Of a DNA stretch of 64,000 bases, positions 47,760 to 56,581 are shown piece by piece. Each line of letters starts with the position of its first letter. Position 1 is the first letter of the stretch. The notes under the pieces are model-generated. The model ran no database searches. It saw nothing but the letters and a program-made list of their open reading frames with translations, and had not been told where the DNA came from. The stretch is from assembly GCF_022701195.1 (NCBI RefSeq), contig NZ_CP078089.1:1984001-2048000 (forward strand). The letters are read 5' to 3'. Origin of the DNA: Allobaculum mucilyticum (GTDB lineage Bacteria > Bacillota_I > Bacilli_A > Erysipelotrichales > Erysipelotrichaceae). Position numbers and translations under genes: made by a program.

Positions 47760-50700
47760 TGGACATGAAAGTCATCAGCCTGTTTTCCGACTGTCTGGGC
47801 GACGCGTCCAAGGAGCATCTCAAAGATGCAAAGCTGGACGGGTCGCCCTGCTTTCATACAAAAACAAAAAAGCTGGAAATGCGCTGGGCGCTCAAAGAAG
47901 CCCTCAGCCATGATGCCTATGCCAGAATGGTCCACGATCTGCGCATTGCGCTGCATACCGATGTCGATCTGGGTCTGGTCTATCCCGAACCATCGATGGA
48001 TTTCAGCCTGCTTGAACCGTATGCCCATGATCTGATCGCCGTTGAAAAGGACTTCGAACCGTTTCGAAGCCTGTATCCAAGAGTCGATGACGGAAACTCT
48101 CTGGTCTTCAGCACCCACAGCCCGGAAATTGCGACAAGACTCGAAAAACAGGCACCTGAACTGGAAAGACGTCTGAAACGGCTGGGCTTTGGCTTCCAGG
48201 TTAAAGGCGTCTATGAAGAGCGCCGCCTGGCAGAAGATGCCGTTCCGGCAGCAGCTGTTGCCGCCGCTCCAGTTTCGCGTCCGAAAAGCCCGGCAGCTTC
48301 GGAGCATGGAAACGGTCCGTCTGCTTCGAAAGGACAGGGCGGCTGGCGCAAAAAAGGCAAAGCTGAAAAAGTGGCTATCCGTGATCTGGAAGACGGCATG
48401 TCTAATGTCATGATCGAAGGCCGTATTTTCATGCGGGAAATCCGCGAACTGCGAGGCGGCAGAAGACTGATGGAAATGTATGTTTCCGATGACGATGATG
48501 CCATGATGTGCAAATCGTTTGAAGGCCGTTCGCTCAGCGTGGAAGACATGGAAAGTTTCCATGTCGGCGATTATGTTCAGGTCACCGGCAGCTGCGGCTA
48601 CGACAAGTACAAGCGGGACAACGTCTTTTCCATTTCCTCGATCGAACCGGGCCGGGCACCGCGCGTGCTCGATACTGCACCCGAAAAGCACATTGAACTG
48701 CATGTCCATTCCACCTTCTCTGAAATGGATGGCGTCAGTCCGATTGAAGCCTATGTGCAGCAGGCCTGGGACTGGGGCATGAGTGCCGTCGGCCTTTGCG
48801 ACCATAACGTCGTTCAGGCATTCCCGATGGCGCAGCACAAAGTGTCTGCGCTTAAAAGCAAGGACAAGGCTGCCAAAGTCAAAGCCCTCAAGGAAAAACG
48901 CAAAGCTGCAGGCGAAGATGAAAACGCGCCGTTTACCGACGAAGAACTCGGTCTGCGCAAGTTTACGATGCTGTACGGATGTGAAATGACCATGGTCGAC
49001 GATGAATATAAAGTCGTCCGCAACGTGCGCGATCAGAAGCTTGAAGATGCCGAGTATGTCATCTTCGACCTTGAGACGACGGGTCTTTCGAGCCGTCTGG
49101 ATAAAATTATTGAATTTGGTGCCGTCAAAATGAAAGACGGCGAAATCATCGACCGCAAGCAGATGTTCATCAACCCGAAGCGGCAGATTCCGGCTTCCAT
49201 TACCGAACTGACCCGCATCCGGCAGATGGATGTCGACGATGCAAAGCCGATTGAAGATGTCTTCGATGAACTCGTCGAGTTTATCGGTGATGCGATTCTG
49301 ATTGCGCACAACGCCTCGTTCGATATCGGCATGCTCAATGCAGCCGCAAGAGATCTTGGCCGTCCGGAATTTTCCAACCCGGTTATCGATACCCTGCCGG
49401 CATCGCGTTCCATGTTTGATCTGCGAAGCTATCGTCTGGGGGCTGTGTGCCGTCATTATGGCGTTCCCTATGATGGAGAAGGCGCGCACCGTGCCGACTA
49501 CGATGCGGAAGTGCTCAGCTCCGTCTTCCTGTATATGCTCAGAGACTGGCCGTCCGGCGCTACGCTGCAGACACTCAATGAACTCGATTCATCGAGTGCT
49601 TTGCGCAAGAACTTCGGCAAGCACATCACGGTCTATGCAAAAAACAAAGCCGGACTCAAAGAACTCTTTGAGCTCGTTACGCTTTCCCATACGAAATATC
49701 TGAAATACAACCCCAATTCGACAAACGTTACCGGCGAACCGTGCATTCCGCGCCGGGTTCTTGCCGAATACCACAGCCACGGCAACCTGCTGTTCGGTTC
49801 AAGCTGCCAGAACGGCGAGATTTTCGATCTTGCCCATACGCGCAGCGAACAGGAACTGCTCGATGCGGTCGACTTTTACGACTACCTGGAAGTCCAGCCG
49901 CTTCCGGTCTACAAGAACCTTCTGGATCTGCAGACCGTTCACAGCGTCGATGAACTGAAGCAGATTCTTGGCTTCATTCTCGATGCCGGAAAGAAGAAAA
50001 ATATTCCGGTCATCGCTTCAGGCGACTGCCACTATGTTTCACCCAGACTGAAACGCGTCCGCGATATTTTCATCAACTCCAAACTCGCGGGCAATACGCG
50101 TCATCCGCTCTTTATCCGTGATCCTATTCTGCGTCAGCGGGCCAGCTCGCCTGATCAGCCGTTTCTGAACACCCAGCAGATGCTCGATGCATTTGACTGG
50201 ATCGATGAAGAAACCCGGAACCAGATCGTTCTTGAAAATCCGAAAAAGATCGCGGAGCAGTGCGAAGAACTGTTCCCGATCAAGGACCGCCTGTATCCGC
50301 CTGAAATGGAAGGTTCGGACCAGAAGCTGCGCGACATCTGTCACGAAACAGCAATCAAAACGTATGGCGAACCGCTGCCTGAACCGGTTGCAGCCCGTCT
50401 GAACCGCGAGCTCGATGCGATCATCGGCGCGGGCTACTACGTGGTTTACTACATCTCCCATCTGCTCGTAAAAAAGAGCAACGAAGACGGATACCTGGTC
50501 GGTTCACGAGGATCGGTCGGCTCCTCTTTCGTTGCCACGATGTCGGGTATTACGGAAGTTAACCCGCTTAAGCCGCATTATCTGTGCCCGAAGTGCAAGC
50601 ATCTCGAATGGATCGAAGATCCGCATATTCATTCCGGCTTTGACCTTCCCGACAAGCTCTGTCCGGAGTGCGGCGAAAAGATGAAAGGCGACGGTCAGGA

Positions 50701-52195
50701 TATTCCATTTGAAACCTTCCTAGGTTTTGAGGGCGACAAGGTTCCGGATATTGACCTGAACTTCTCCGGTGAATATCAGGCCAACGCCCACGCCTTTACC
50801 AAAACGATTTTCGGTGAAGACCACGTCTTCCGTGCCGGAACGGTAGGTACGGTTCAGGAAAAAACAGCCTATGGCTATGTCAAAGGCTATGAAGAAGAAA
50901 TGGGTCTTGAAGCGACGCCGTTCTCCGAATACAAACGCACGGACCTGGCGCAGGAATGCGCCGGCGTCAAGCGTACGACCGGTCAGCATCCTGGCGGTAT
51001 CGTCGTTGTTCCGCTCGATATGGATGTGCATGACTTTACGCCGGTCCAGTATCCGGCCAACAACCCCTATGCTGAGTGGAAAACGACGCATTTCGACTTC
51101 CATCAGATCCACGACAACATTCTGAAGTTCGATATCCTCGGTCACGTAGACCCGACGGCGATGAAGATGATGGAGCGTCTGACCGGCATCGATGTCACGA
51201 CGATTCCGATGAACGATCCGGCGACGATGTCCATCTTCTCAAGCTGCGACGCGCTCGGCGTGGATACCACAAGATACAGAGAAAAAACCGGTGCAGCCGG
51301 CATTCCGGAATTTGGAACGCCCTTTGTTCGCGGCATTCTCGAACTGACAAGACCGACAACCTTTGCCGAGCTTGTCTCGATTTCAGGTCTGTCGCACGGT
51401 ACCAACGTCTGGCTGAACAATGCGAAAGATCTGATCGACAACGGAATCTGCACGCTGCGTCAGGTTATCGGTTGTCGAGATGACATCATGGTCGACCTGA
51501 TCCGCTACGGTCTGCCTTCCAAAGCAAGCTTTACGATCATGGAAAGCGTGCGAAAGGGAAAAGGCCTCAAACCGGAATGGGAAGAGCTGATGCATGAACA
51601 CGATGTGCCGGAGTGGTATCTCGACTCCTGCCGCAAGATCAAGTACATGTTCCCGAAAGCCCATGCAGTGGCCTACGTAATGATGGCCGTCCGTATTGCC
51701 TGGTTCAAAATTCATATTCCGCGCGCGTACTACTGCCAGTTCTTCTCGATCCGCGCAACCGCAAGCGATCTGTCCATCATGACCAGCGGCCTTGCGGCGG
51801 TTCAGTCCAAGATGCATGAAATCGAAACGATCCGTCAGACAAAGACACGCAAGCTCGAGAAAAAGGAAGAAGATCTCTACGATACGCTCGAGCTGTGCAA
51901 TGAGATGTACATGCGCGGCTACCGCATTGCGCCTCTTTCAATTACCCGTTCGCAGGCAACGGAATACTGTTTCGATCCGGAGGATGAAAAAGCGATCATC
52001 CCGCCGTTCTCGGCTGTCGATTCGCTGGGTGAAAACGTTGCCCGCTCGATCGTTGCCGCTAGAGAAGAAAGACCGTTTATCTCCAAAGAAGACCTGCAGC
52101 GGCGCACATCGCTTTCCAAAACGCTCATTGAACGTCTCGACTTTTTAGGCGCTCTTGAGGGTCTGGACGAACACGATCAGCTCACGCTCTTCTAA
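47759..52195 (+). CDS. polC: DNA polymerase III alpha subunit, PolC type
   Basis: A 1478-aa replicative polymerase with built-in proofreading, typical of Bacillota. Visible in order: N-terminal domain, OB fold (about 210-300), PHP domain start (HVHSTFSEMDGV near 315), inserted DEDD exonuclease (VIFDLETTGL near 433, ending HRADYDAEV), resumed PHP, a zinc-binding segment (CPKCKHLEW and CPECGEK, about 942-975), polymerase core with PDIDLNFSGEY near 996, and the C-terminal duplex-binding part. Low-complexity Ala/Ser/Lys residues (about 160-205) link the first domains. Length is slightly above the usual 1440. Confidence 0.97.
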   Translation: MDMKVISLFSDCLGDASKEHLKDAKLDGSPCFHTKTKKLEMRWALKEALSHDAYARMVHDLRIALHTDVDLGLVYPEPSMDFSLLEPYAHDLIAVEKDFEPFRSLYPRVDDGNSLVFSTHSPEIATRLEKQAPELERRLKRLGFGFQVKGVYEERRLAEDAVPAAAVAAAPVSRPKSPAASEHGNGPSASKGQGGWRKKGKAEKVAIRDLEDGMSNVMIEGRIFMREIRELRGGRRLMEMYVSDDDDAMMCKSFEGRSLSVEDMESFHVGDYVQVTGSCGYDKYKRDNVFSISSIEPGRAPRVLDTAPEKHIELHVHSTFSEMDGVSPIEAYVQQAWDWGMSAVGLCDHNVVQAFPMAQHKVSALKSKDKAAKVKALKEKRKAAGEDENAPFTDEELGLRKFTMLYGCEMTMVDDEYKVVRNVRDQKLEDAEYVIFDLETTGLSSRLDKIIEFGAVKMKDGEIIDRKQMFINPKRQIPASITELTRIRQMDVDDAKPIEDVFDELVEFIGDAILIAHNASFDIGMLNAAARDLGRPEFSNPVIDTLPASRSMFDLRSYRLGAVCRHYGVPYDGEGAHRADYDAEVLSSVFLYMLRDWPSGATLQTLNELDSSSALRKNFGKHITVYAKNKAGLKELFELVTLSHTKYLKYNPNSTNVTGEPCIPRRVLAEYHSHGNLLFGSSCQNGEIFDLAHTRSEQELLDAVDFYDYLEVQPLPVYKNLLDLQTVHSVDELKQILGFILDAGKKKNIPVIASGDCHYVSPRLKRVRDIFINSKLAGNTRHPLFIRDPILRQRASSPDQPFLNTQQMLDAFDWIDEETRNQIVLENPKKIAEQCEELFPIKDRLYPPEMEGSDQKLRDICHETAIKTYGEPLPEPVAARLNRELDAIIGAGYYVVYYISHLLVKKSNEDGYLVGSRGSVGSSFVATMSGITEVNPLKPHYLCPKCKHLEWIEDPHIHSGFDLPDKLCPECGEKMKGDGQDIPFETFLGFEGDKVPDIDLNFSGEYQANAHAFTKTIFGEDHVFRAGTVGTVQEKTAYGYVKGYEEEMGLEATPFSEYKRTDLAQECAGVKRTTGQHPGGIVVVPLDMDVHDFTPVQYPANNPYAEWKTTHFDFHQIHDNILKFDILGHVDPTAMKMMERLTGIDVTTIPMNDPATMSIFSSCDALGVDTTRYREKTGAAGIPEFGTPFVRGILELTRPTTFAELVSISGLSHGTNVWLNNAKDLIDNGICTLRQVIGCRDDIMVDLIRYGLPSKASFTIMESVRKGKGLKPEWEELMHEHDVPEWYLDSCRKIKYMFPKAHAVAYVMMAVRIAWFKIHIPRAYYCQFFSIRATASDLSIMTSGLAAVQSKMHEIETIRQTKTRKLEKKEEDLYDTLELCNEMYMRGYRIAPLSITRSQATEYCFDPEDEKAIIPPFSAVDSLGENVARSIVAAREERPFISKEDLQRRTSLSKTLIERLDFLGALEGLDEHDQLTLF

Positions 52196-52345
52196 GCAAA
52201 TCTGCAGGGTCTCCCTGGCCTGATGAGGGTGAGGCATGTCCTGTACGGCTGTCTGTCAAATCTGTATGTCTGCCCTGTTTCTGGTTCTGGTGCCGGAAAG
52301 CCTGGCACTGCCCGTGTTATACTCATCAAAAAGCGAGGTATGGTT

Positions 52346-52627
52346 ATGGCCAACACAAACGTCAGTTTTGAAATGAACGAAAAACTCAGAGATGAAATGG
52401 CTGAACTCTGCGAAGAGCTCGGCATGGAAATTGATGACGCATTCCAGCTGTTCGCACGCAAGATGGTCAACGAACAGGAAATCCCTTTTGAAGTCACCGA
52501 GAAAGAACTCCCGGTTTCTGAAAAAGAAGAAGCTGTACGCACCATCGTCAAATGGAGTGCCATTGTTGCAGGCGTCTGCGCACTGATCGTTCTGCTGCGT
52601 ACTCTGTTCCACAGAGGCAGAAGATAA
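52346..52627 (+). CDS. RelB/DinJ-like protein with C-terminal membrane helix
   Basis: A 93-aa protein. Residues 1-50 (NTNVSFEMNEKLRDEMAELCEELGMEIDDAFQLFARKMVNEQEIPFEV) match the RelB/DinJ antitoxin ribbon-helix-helix pattern. Residues 68-86 (VKWSAIVAGVCALIVLLRT) form a clear membrane helix followed by FHRGRR. The start at 52346 lies 7 nt after GAGG; ATG at 52340 is an alternative. TATACT lies at 52318-52323. No toxin-like gene adjoins it. It could be a membrane-tethered DNA-binding regulator or a domesticated antitoxin; the function is unknown. Confidence 0.75.
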   Translation: MANTNVSFEMNEKLRDEMAELCEELGMEIDDAFQLFARKMVNEQEIPFEVTEKELPVSEKEEAVRTIVKWSAIVAGVCALIVLLRTLFHRGRR

Positions 52628-52672
52628 TCGTCTGCCAGGCATTCGCAGGACTGCGAAAACCTATTGAAAAAA

Positions 52673-52727
52673 GAGCTGTCTGCATGCTCCTGGTTTTAAA
52701 AACCGGAAGGGCTGCAGGCAGCTTTTT
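52673..52727 (+). terminator. Terminator after RelB-like gene
   Basis: AGCTGTCTGCA pairs with TGCAGGCAGCT (one G-T), with an inner GGTTTT/AAAACC pairing, followed by TTTTT. The rest of the gap before glyA holds no gene and only weak promoter-like boxes. Confidence 0.8.
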
Positions 52728-53003
52728 CTGTTCTCTTCCTGATTTCATCATGATGTCGTTCTGCTTTTGAACGGCTTTCATCCTGGCTGAATTCACTTCT
52801 TTTTCTCTTCTTCAGTGCCGCCATGGACTGCCTTTTCTGTTCTCTGATTTTTCCGGTGTGAATGGTGTTCAGGCAGAAAAGACCGCTGTTCATGTAAAAA
52901 AGAATGAAAAAACTGCTACAGACCGCAGGTGAGTTTTACAAATTTTCAAGCGGCAATCCGGTTTCTGTTATTGTGTATTCCAGACACAAAAGGAGAGAAA
53001 ACA

Positions 53004-54233
53004 ATGCGTGATCTTGAAATGTTTGAAATCATCTCCCGCGAGGAGAAACGTCAGAAACAGAATGTCGAGCTGATCGCTTCGGAAAACTATGTTTCCAGTG
53101 AAGTTCGCGAAGCCCAGGGCTCGGTTCTGACCAATAAATATGCAGAGGGATATCCCGGAAAACGCTACTACGGCGGATGCGTCTATGTCGACCAGGCTGA
53201 AGAGCTGACCAGACAGCGCGCCAAAGAGCTGTTCGGTGCTGAACACGCCAACGTACAGGCTCACTCCGGAAGCCAGGCCAACATGTCGGTCTACACCACG
53301 GTTCTTGAACCGGGCGATACCGTTCTTGGCATGGACCTGACCAGCGGCGGACATCTGACGCACGGTCATCCTCTAAACTTCTCCGGCCGTAACTACAACT
53401 TCATTCCTTACAACGTGGATCCGCAGACGGAGCGCATCGATTATGACAAACTCGAAGAGCTTGCCATGACACATCATCCGAAACTGATCGTTGCCGGTGC
53501 TTCCGCTTATCCGCGCATCATCGACTTCGAACGCCTCGGCGAGATTGCGAAAAAATCCGGATCTCTGCTCATGGTCGATATGGCGCACATCGCCGGACTG
53601 GTTGCAGCAGGTCTGCATCCATCGCCAGTTCCTTATGCAGATTTCGTAACGACAACCACCCATAAGACACTGCGCGGACCGCGCGGCGGCATGGTTCTTT
53701 GCCGTGAAGAGTTTGCGAAGAAACTCGATTCCAGAACGTTCCCTGGCATGCAGGGCGGACCGCTCGAACATGTCATCGCTGCAAAAGGCGTTGCTCTCTA
53801 TGAAGCCAGCCAGCCTGAGTTCAAGGCATACGCACAGCGTATCCTCGACAACGTACAGGCCATGGCCCGTGTCTTTGACGAAGAAGGCATCCGCATGGTT
53901 TCCAGCGGCAGTGACAACCACCTGCTTCTGCTCGATACCATCAGCTCTCTGAACATGACCGGAAAAGAAGCTGAGCGTCTGCTTGATGAAGCCGGCATTA
54001 CTGTCAACAAGAACACCATTCCTTTTGATACGCAGAAACCGTTCATCACATCCGGCATCCGTCTTGGCTCTGCTGCCATGACTTCCCGCGGTCTTACCGA
54101 AGAAGACTTCGAACAGATTGCACGCTGGATCTGCAAGGTTCTCAAAGCCGGCGATGACGAAACAGCTCATGCTGTACGTGAAGAAGTCCGCGCACTGACC
54201 GCAAAATATCCGGCAGAGGCTGTCCTTGATTAA
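53004..54233 (+). CDS. glyA: Serine hydroxymethyltransferase
   Basis: A 409-aa PLP enzyme interconverting serine and glycine and feeding one-carbon units to folate. [21 protein letters not shown] and [14 protein letters not shown] are near the N-terminus. The PLP lysine (about residue 221) sits in [14 protein letters not shown]. Start at 53004 set by AAGGAG about 9 nt upstream; the open frame from 52929 has none. It overlaps rlmH by 8 nt. Confidence 0.97.
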   Translation: MRDLEMFEIISREEKRQKQNVELIASENYVSSEVREAQGSVLTNKYAEGYPGKRYYGGCVYVDQAEELTRQRAKELFGAEHANVQAHSGSQANMSVYTTVLEPGDTVLGMDLTSGGHLTHGHPLNFSGRNYNFIPYNVDPQTERIDYDKLEELAMTHHPKLIVAGASAYPRIIDFERLGEIAKKSGSLLMVDMAHIAGLVAAGLHPSPVPYADFVTTTTHKTLRGPRGGMVLCREEFAKKLDSRTFPGMQGGPLEHVIAAKGVALYEASQPEFKAYAQRILDNVQAMARVFDEEGIRMVSSGSDNHLLLLDTISSLNMTGKEAERLLDEAGITVNKNTIPFDTQKPFITSGIRLGSAAMTSRGLTEEDFEQIARWICKVLKAGDDETAHAVREEVRALTAKYPAEAVLD

Positions 54234-54699
54234 GCTGTTCTGCATCGGAAAAAACAAAGACAAAGCGCTCGTCATGCTTCAGGACGAATACATCAAGCGT
54301 CTTGGAGCGTTCGACAAAGTTGAACTTGTCGAATTCAAAGATGAACCGGATACGCGCTCGCAGTTTGAAAAAGAAGCACAGCGCATCAAAAACGCAGAGG
54401 GTGCCCGCGTACTGGAAAAAATCAAAGCAGATGATTTCGTCATCCTGCTTGATCTGCATGGAAAAAGCTGGGATTCGGAAGGCTTTGCCAGAGAGCGTGC
54501 CAAATGGACCGACGCATCCAGACCGCTTGTGTTTGTGATTGCCGGAAGTCTTGGCCCGAGTGAAGAACTCGTCCGCCGGGCTAACGTTCGCTGGAAAATC
54601 TCCGATCTGACCTTTACCCATCTGATGTGCCGCGTCCTTGTTCTTGAACAGATCTACCGCTCGTTCATGATCGAAAAAGGCCGCCACTATCACAAGTAG
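54226..54699 (+). CDS. rlmH: 23S rRNA pseudouridine1915 methyltransferase RlmH
   Basis: A 157-aa SPOUT methyltransferase. [25 protein letters not shown] opens the protein. The SAM knot includes [18 protein letters not shown] and [18 protein letters not shown], and the end ILVEQIYR-type block reads [20 protein letters not shown]. The start is a TTG inside the glyA end (8-nt overlap), which suggests translational coupling. The third IS copy inserted 9 nt past the stop. Confidence 0.93.
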   Translation: MIKLFCIGKNKDKALVMLQDEYIKRLGAFDKVELVEFKDEPDTRSQFEKEAQRIKNAEGARVLEKIKADDFVILLDLHGKSWDSEGFARERAKWTDASRPLVFVIAGSLGPSEELVRRANVRWKISDLTFTHLMCRVLVLEQIYRSFMIEKGRHYHK

Positions 54700-54708
54700 C
54701 AGGGAATC

Positions 54709-56358
54709 CAATGTCATTAAGTTAAGATTTCTCAGACCACATCAGCGTTAAGCAGTGATGTGGTCTTTTTTCTACTCTTCAAGTCAAATCTCGAATGATT
54801 CGAGTTTTTTCACTTTTTTCTAAAAATCTATTGACAAATTTCTGCCGCCGCGCGGCTGCTTCGCAGCCGATGGGGAGAACTTAAAGGAGTTTTCCCTATG
54901 ACTGCTATCGCCAAAGAATGTTCTTTCTTCAGAAACACCTTCCTCAATATCATCAGCTCAGAAACGGCGAACCCTGCCAATTTTACTTCTCAGTCCGCCT
55001 TCACCCGTAAGCGGCAGATTGACCTGCATGAGCTTGTCCTTCTTCCGTTTCAGCTGACAGAGGAATCCCTCGCTGCTTCCTTTCCCTGGATCCTGTTTAA
55101 GGGCGGATCATCTGTTTCAGCCTCTGCTGTGTCTCAGGCCCGTTCCAAAATCAACTCTTCACTTTATAAAAACGTCTTCAATCGGTTTAACAAGGCAACT
55201 TCCAGCTCTGATGTTAAAACCTTCAAGGGTTATCGCCTCCTCGCTGTAGATGGAAGCGAGATTCAAGTTCTTCCTGAACAGGACAATGACATCACCTATG
55301 GCGCTTCTAAAAAAGGCAAGAAGAGGCACTTTGTTCATTTGAATGCCGAATTCGACGCCCTCAACTCCGTCTTTACTGACGCGCTGCTTCAACCCGGCTC
55401 TGAGAAGAATGAAGATTCAGCTCTTCTTGAACTCGCTCAGCGTTCTTCATTTCAGAAAGCCATCTTCATCGCTGATCGGGGATACGAAGCTCTTATGTCT
55501 TTCTATCGCCTGCAGAAGGAACATGTCCCTTTTGTCATACGTATCAAAGACGAGACATCATCTACAAGCATTCTCAAGTACTATAAGACTCCCGAGTCAG
55601 AAGAGTATGACATTCCTTTCAATGTGATTCTGACCAGTAAAAACAACAGGCATGTCAAAGACCATTGGGATGTCTATAAGTACATCTCTTCGTACAGGAA
55701 GCAGCCTGAATTTGACGGTCAAACGACTGAACTCCCTTTAAATATCAGGGTTGTGAGGTTCAAAGCTGCCTGCGAAGGGAATGAATCATTCATTACCGTC
55801 TGCACCAATCTGTCGGAAGCTGAGTTTGGGACCGAGGACATCAAGCAGATCTACCGTCTGCGCTGGCAGGTTGAAGTCGGCTTCAGGGGACTGAAACGAA
55901 ACACCGATCTTGAATGGACTCATTCAAGGAAGCTTGATCTGGTCCAGGCAGAGATCTATGCCAAAATGACTCTCTACAATCTTTGTTCCCGTTTGCGCAA
56001 CAAGGTAGAAAGATCTCGTCAGCACCAGAAGCGCATCGCTCAGGCCAAAAAGCACAAGCAGAAGGCAGATTTCGGATTCATCATCAAAACGATTCAACAG
56101 TGGCTGTTCAAAAAAGCCAGAATCAGCTTGAGTACACTGGAAGATCTTCTTCTGGCCAGGATATCTCCGATCAGAGAAGGAAGAGCTGATACCAGAAAGA
56201 AGAAGTGACAGATTTGAAAACCGAAAAGTCATCAGGATGATTTTTTCAACAGGTAGAAAATCATCCTTTTCGTCATGCCTGAGACGCAAAATATAAGAAA
56301 TGACAACGCTCATGAACATGGTATACGATTTTTATCCCTCCTTAACTTAATGACATTG
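54709..56358 (+). mobile_element. IS4-family insertion sequence, copy 3
   Basis: A 1650-bp element with the same 18-bp inverted repeats and orientation as the copies at 19684 and 21756. Its target duplication is GCAGGGAATC at 54699-54708 and 56359-56368. It sits between rlmH and the terminator at 56447. Confidence 0.96.
54898..56208 (+). CDS. IS4-family DDE transposase, copy 3
   Basis: A 436-aa protein identical to the transposases at 19873 and 21945. DDE residues and the Y-x2-R-x3-E-x6-K signature are intact. Confidence 0.95.
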   Translation: MTAIAKECSFFRNTFLNIISSETANPANFTSQSAFTRKRQIDLHELVLLPFQLTEESLAASFPWILFKGGSSVSASAVSQARSKINSSLYKNVFNRFNKATSSSDVKTFKGYRLLAVDGSEIQVLPEQDNDITYGASKKGKKRHFVHLNAEFDALNSVFTDALLQPGSEKNEDSALLELAQRSSFQKAIFIADRGYEALMSFYRLQKEHVPFVIRIKDETSSTSILKYYKTPESEEYDIPFNVILTSKNNRHVKDHWDVYKYISSYRKQPEFDGQTTELPLNIRVVRFKAACEGNESFITVCTNLSEAEFGTEDIKQIYRLRWQVEVGFRGLKRNTDLEWTHSRKLDLVQAEIYAKMTLYNLCSRLRNKVERSRQHQKRIAQAKKHKQKADFGFIIKTIQQWLFKKARISLSTLEDLLLARISPIREGRADTRKKK

Positions 56359-56446
56359 GCAGGGAATCCTGTAAAAACATCGGAAACGATGTCTGCAGGA
56401 CATCTGTCATCCGAACCTTTTACAAAGCCCGTTTGAAACCACATAC

Positions 56447-56479
56447 AGACGCCTGATTGCAATGCTCAGGCGTCTTTTT
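56447..56479 (+). terminator. Original terminator of glyA-rlmH
   Basis: AGACGCCTGA pairs perfectly with TCAGGCGTCT over a 9-nt loop, followed by TTTTA. It is now 1.75 kb from rlmH because of the IS insertion. Confidence 0.85.
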
Positions 56480-56484
56480 ATGCG

Positions 56485-56490
56485 TATAAT
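56485..56490 (+). promoter_or_regulatory. -10 box before surface-protein gene
   Basis: A perfect TATAAT just after the terminator, about 92 nt before the start codon at 56582. No -35 at standard spacing. Confidence 0.35.
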
Positions 56491-56581
56491 GAAAGGCGCT
56501 TGTTCAGCAGGCGGTTTTCTGTCATTTCTGCGGAAGATACAGCCGCTTTAGCTGAATATCGATCCAAATAAGGGGGATTGT

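Noticed and set aside
47549-49489. 646-codon minus-strand frame opposite rnc and polC
   Set aside because: It spans two well-supported genes in antisense and shows no family similarity; codon bias explains it.
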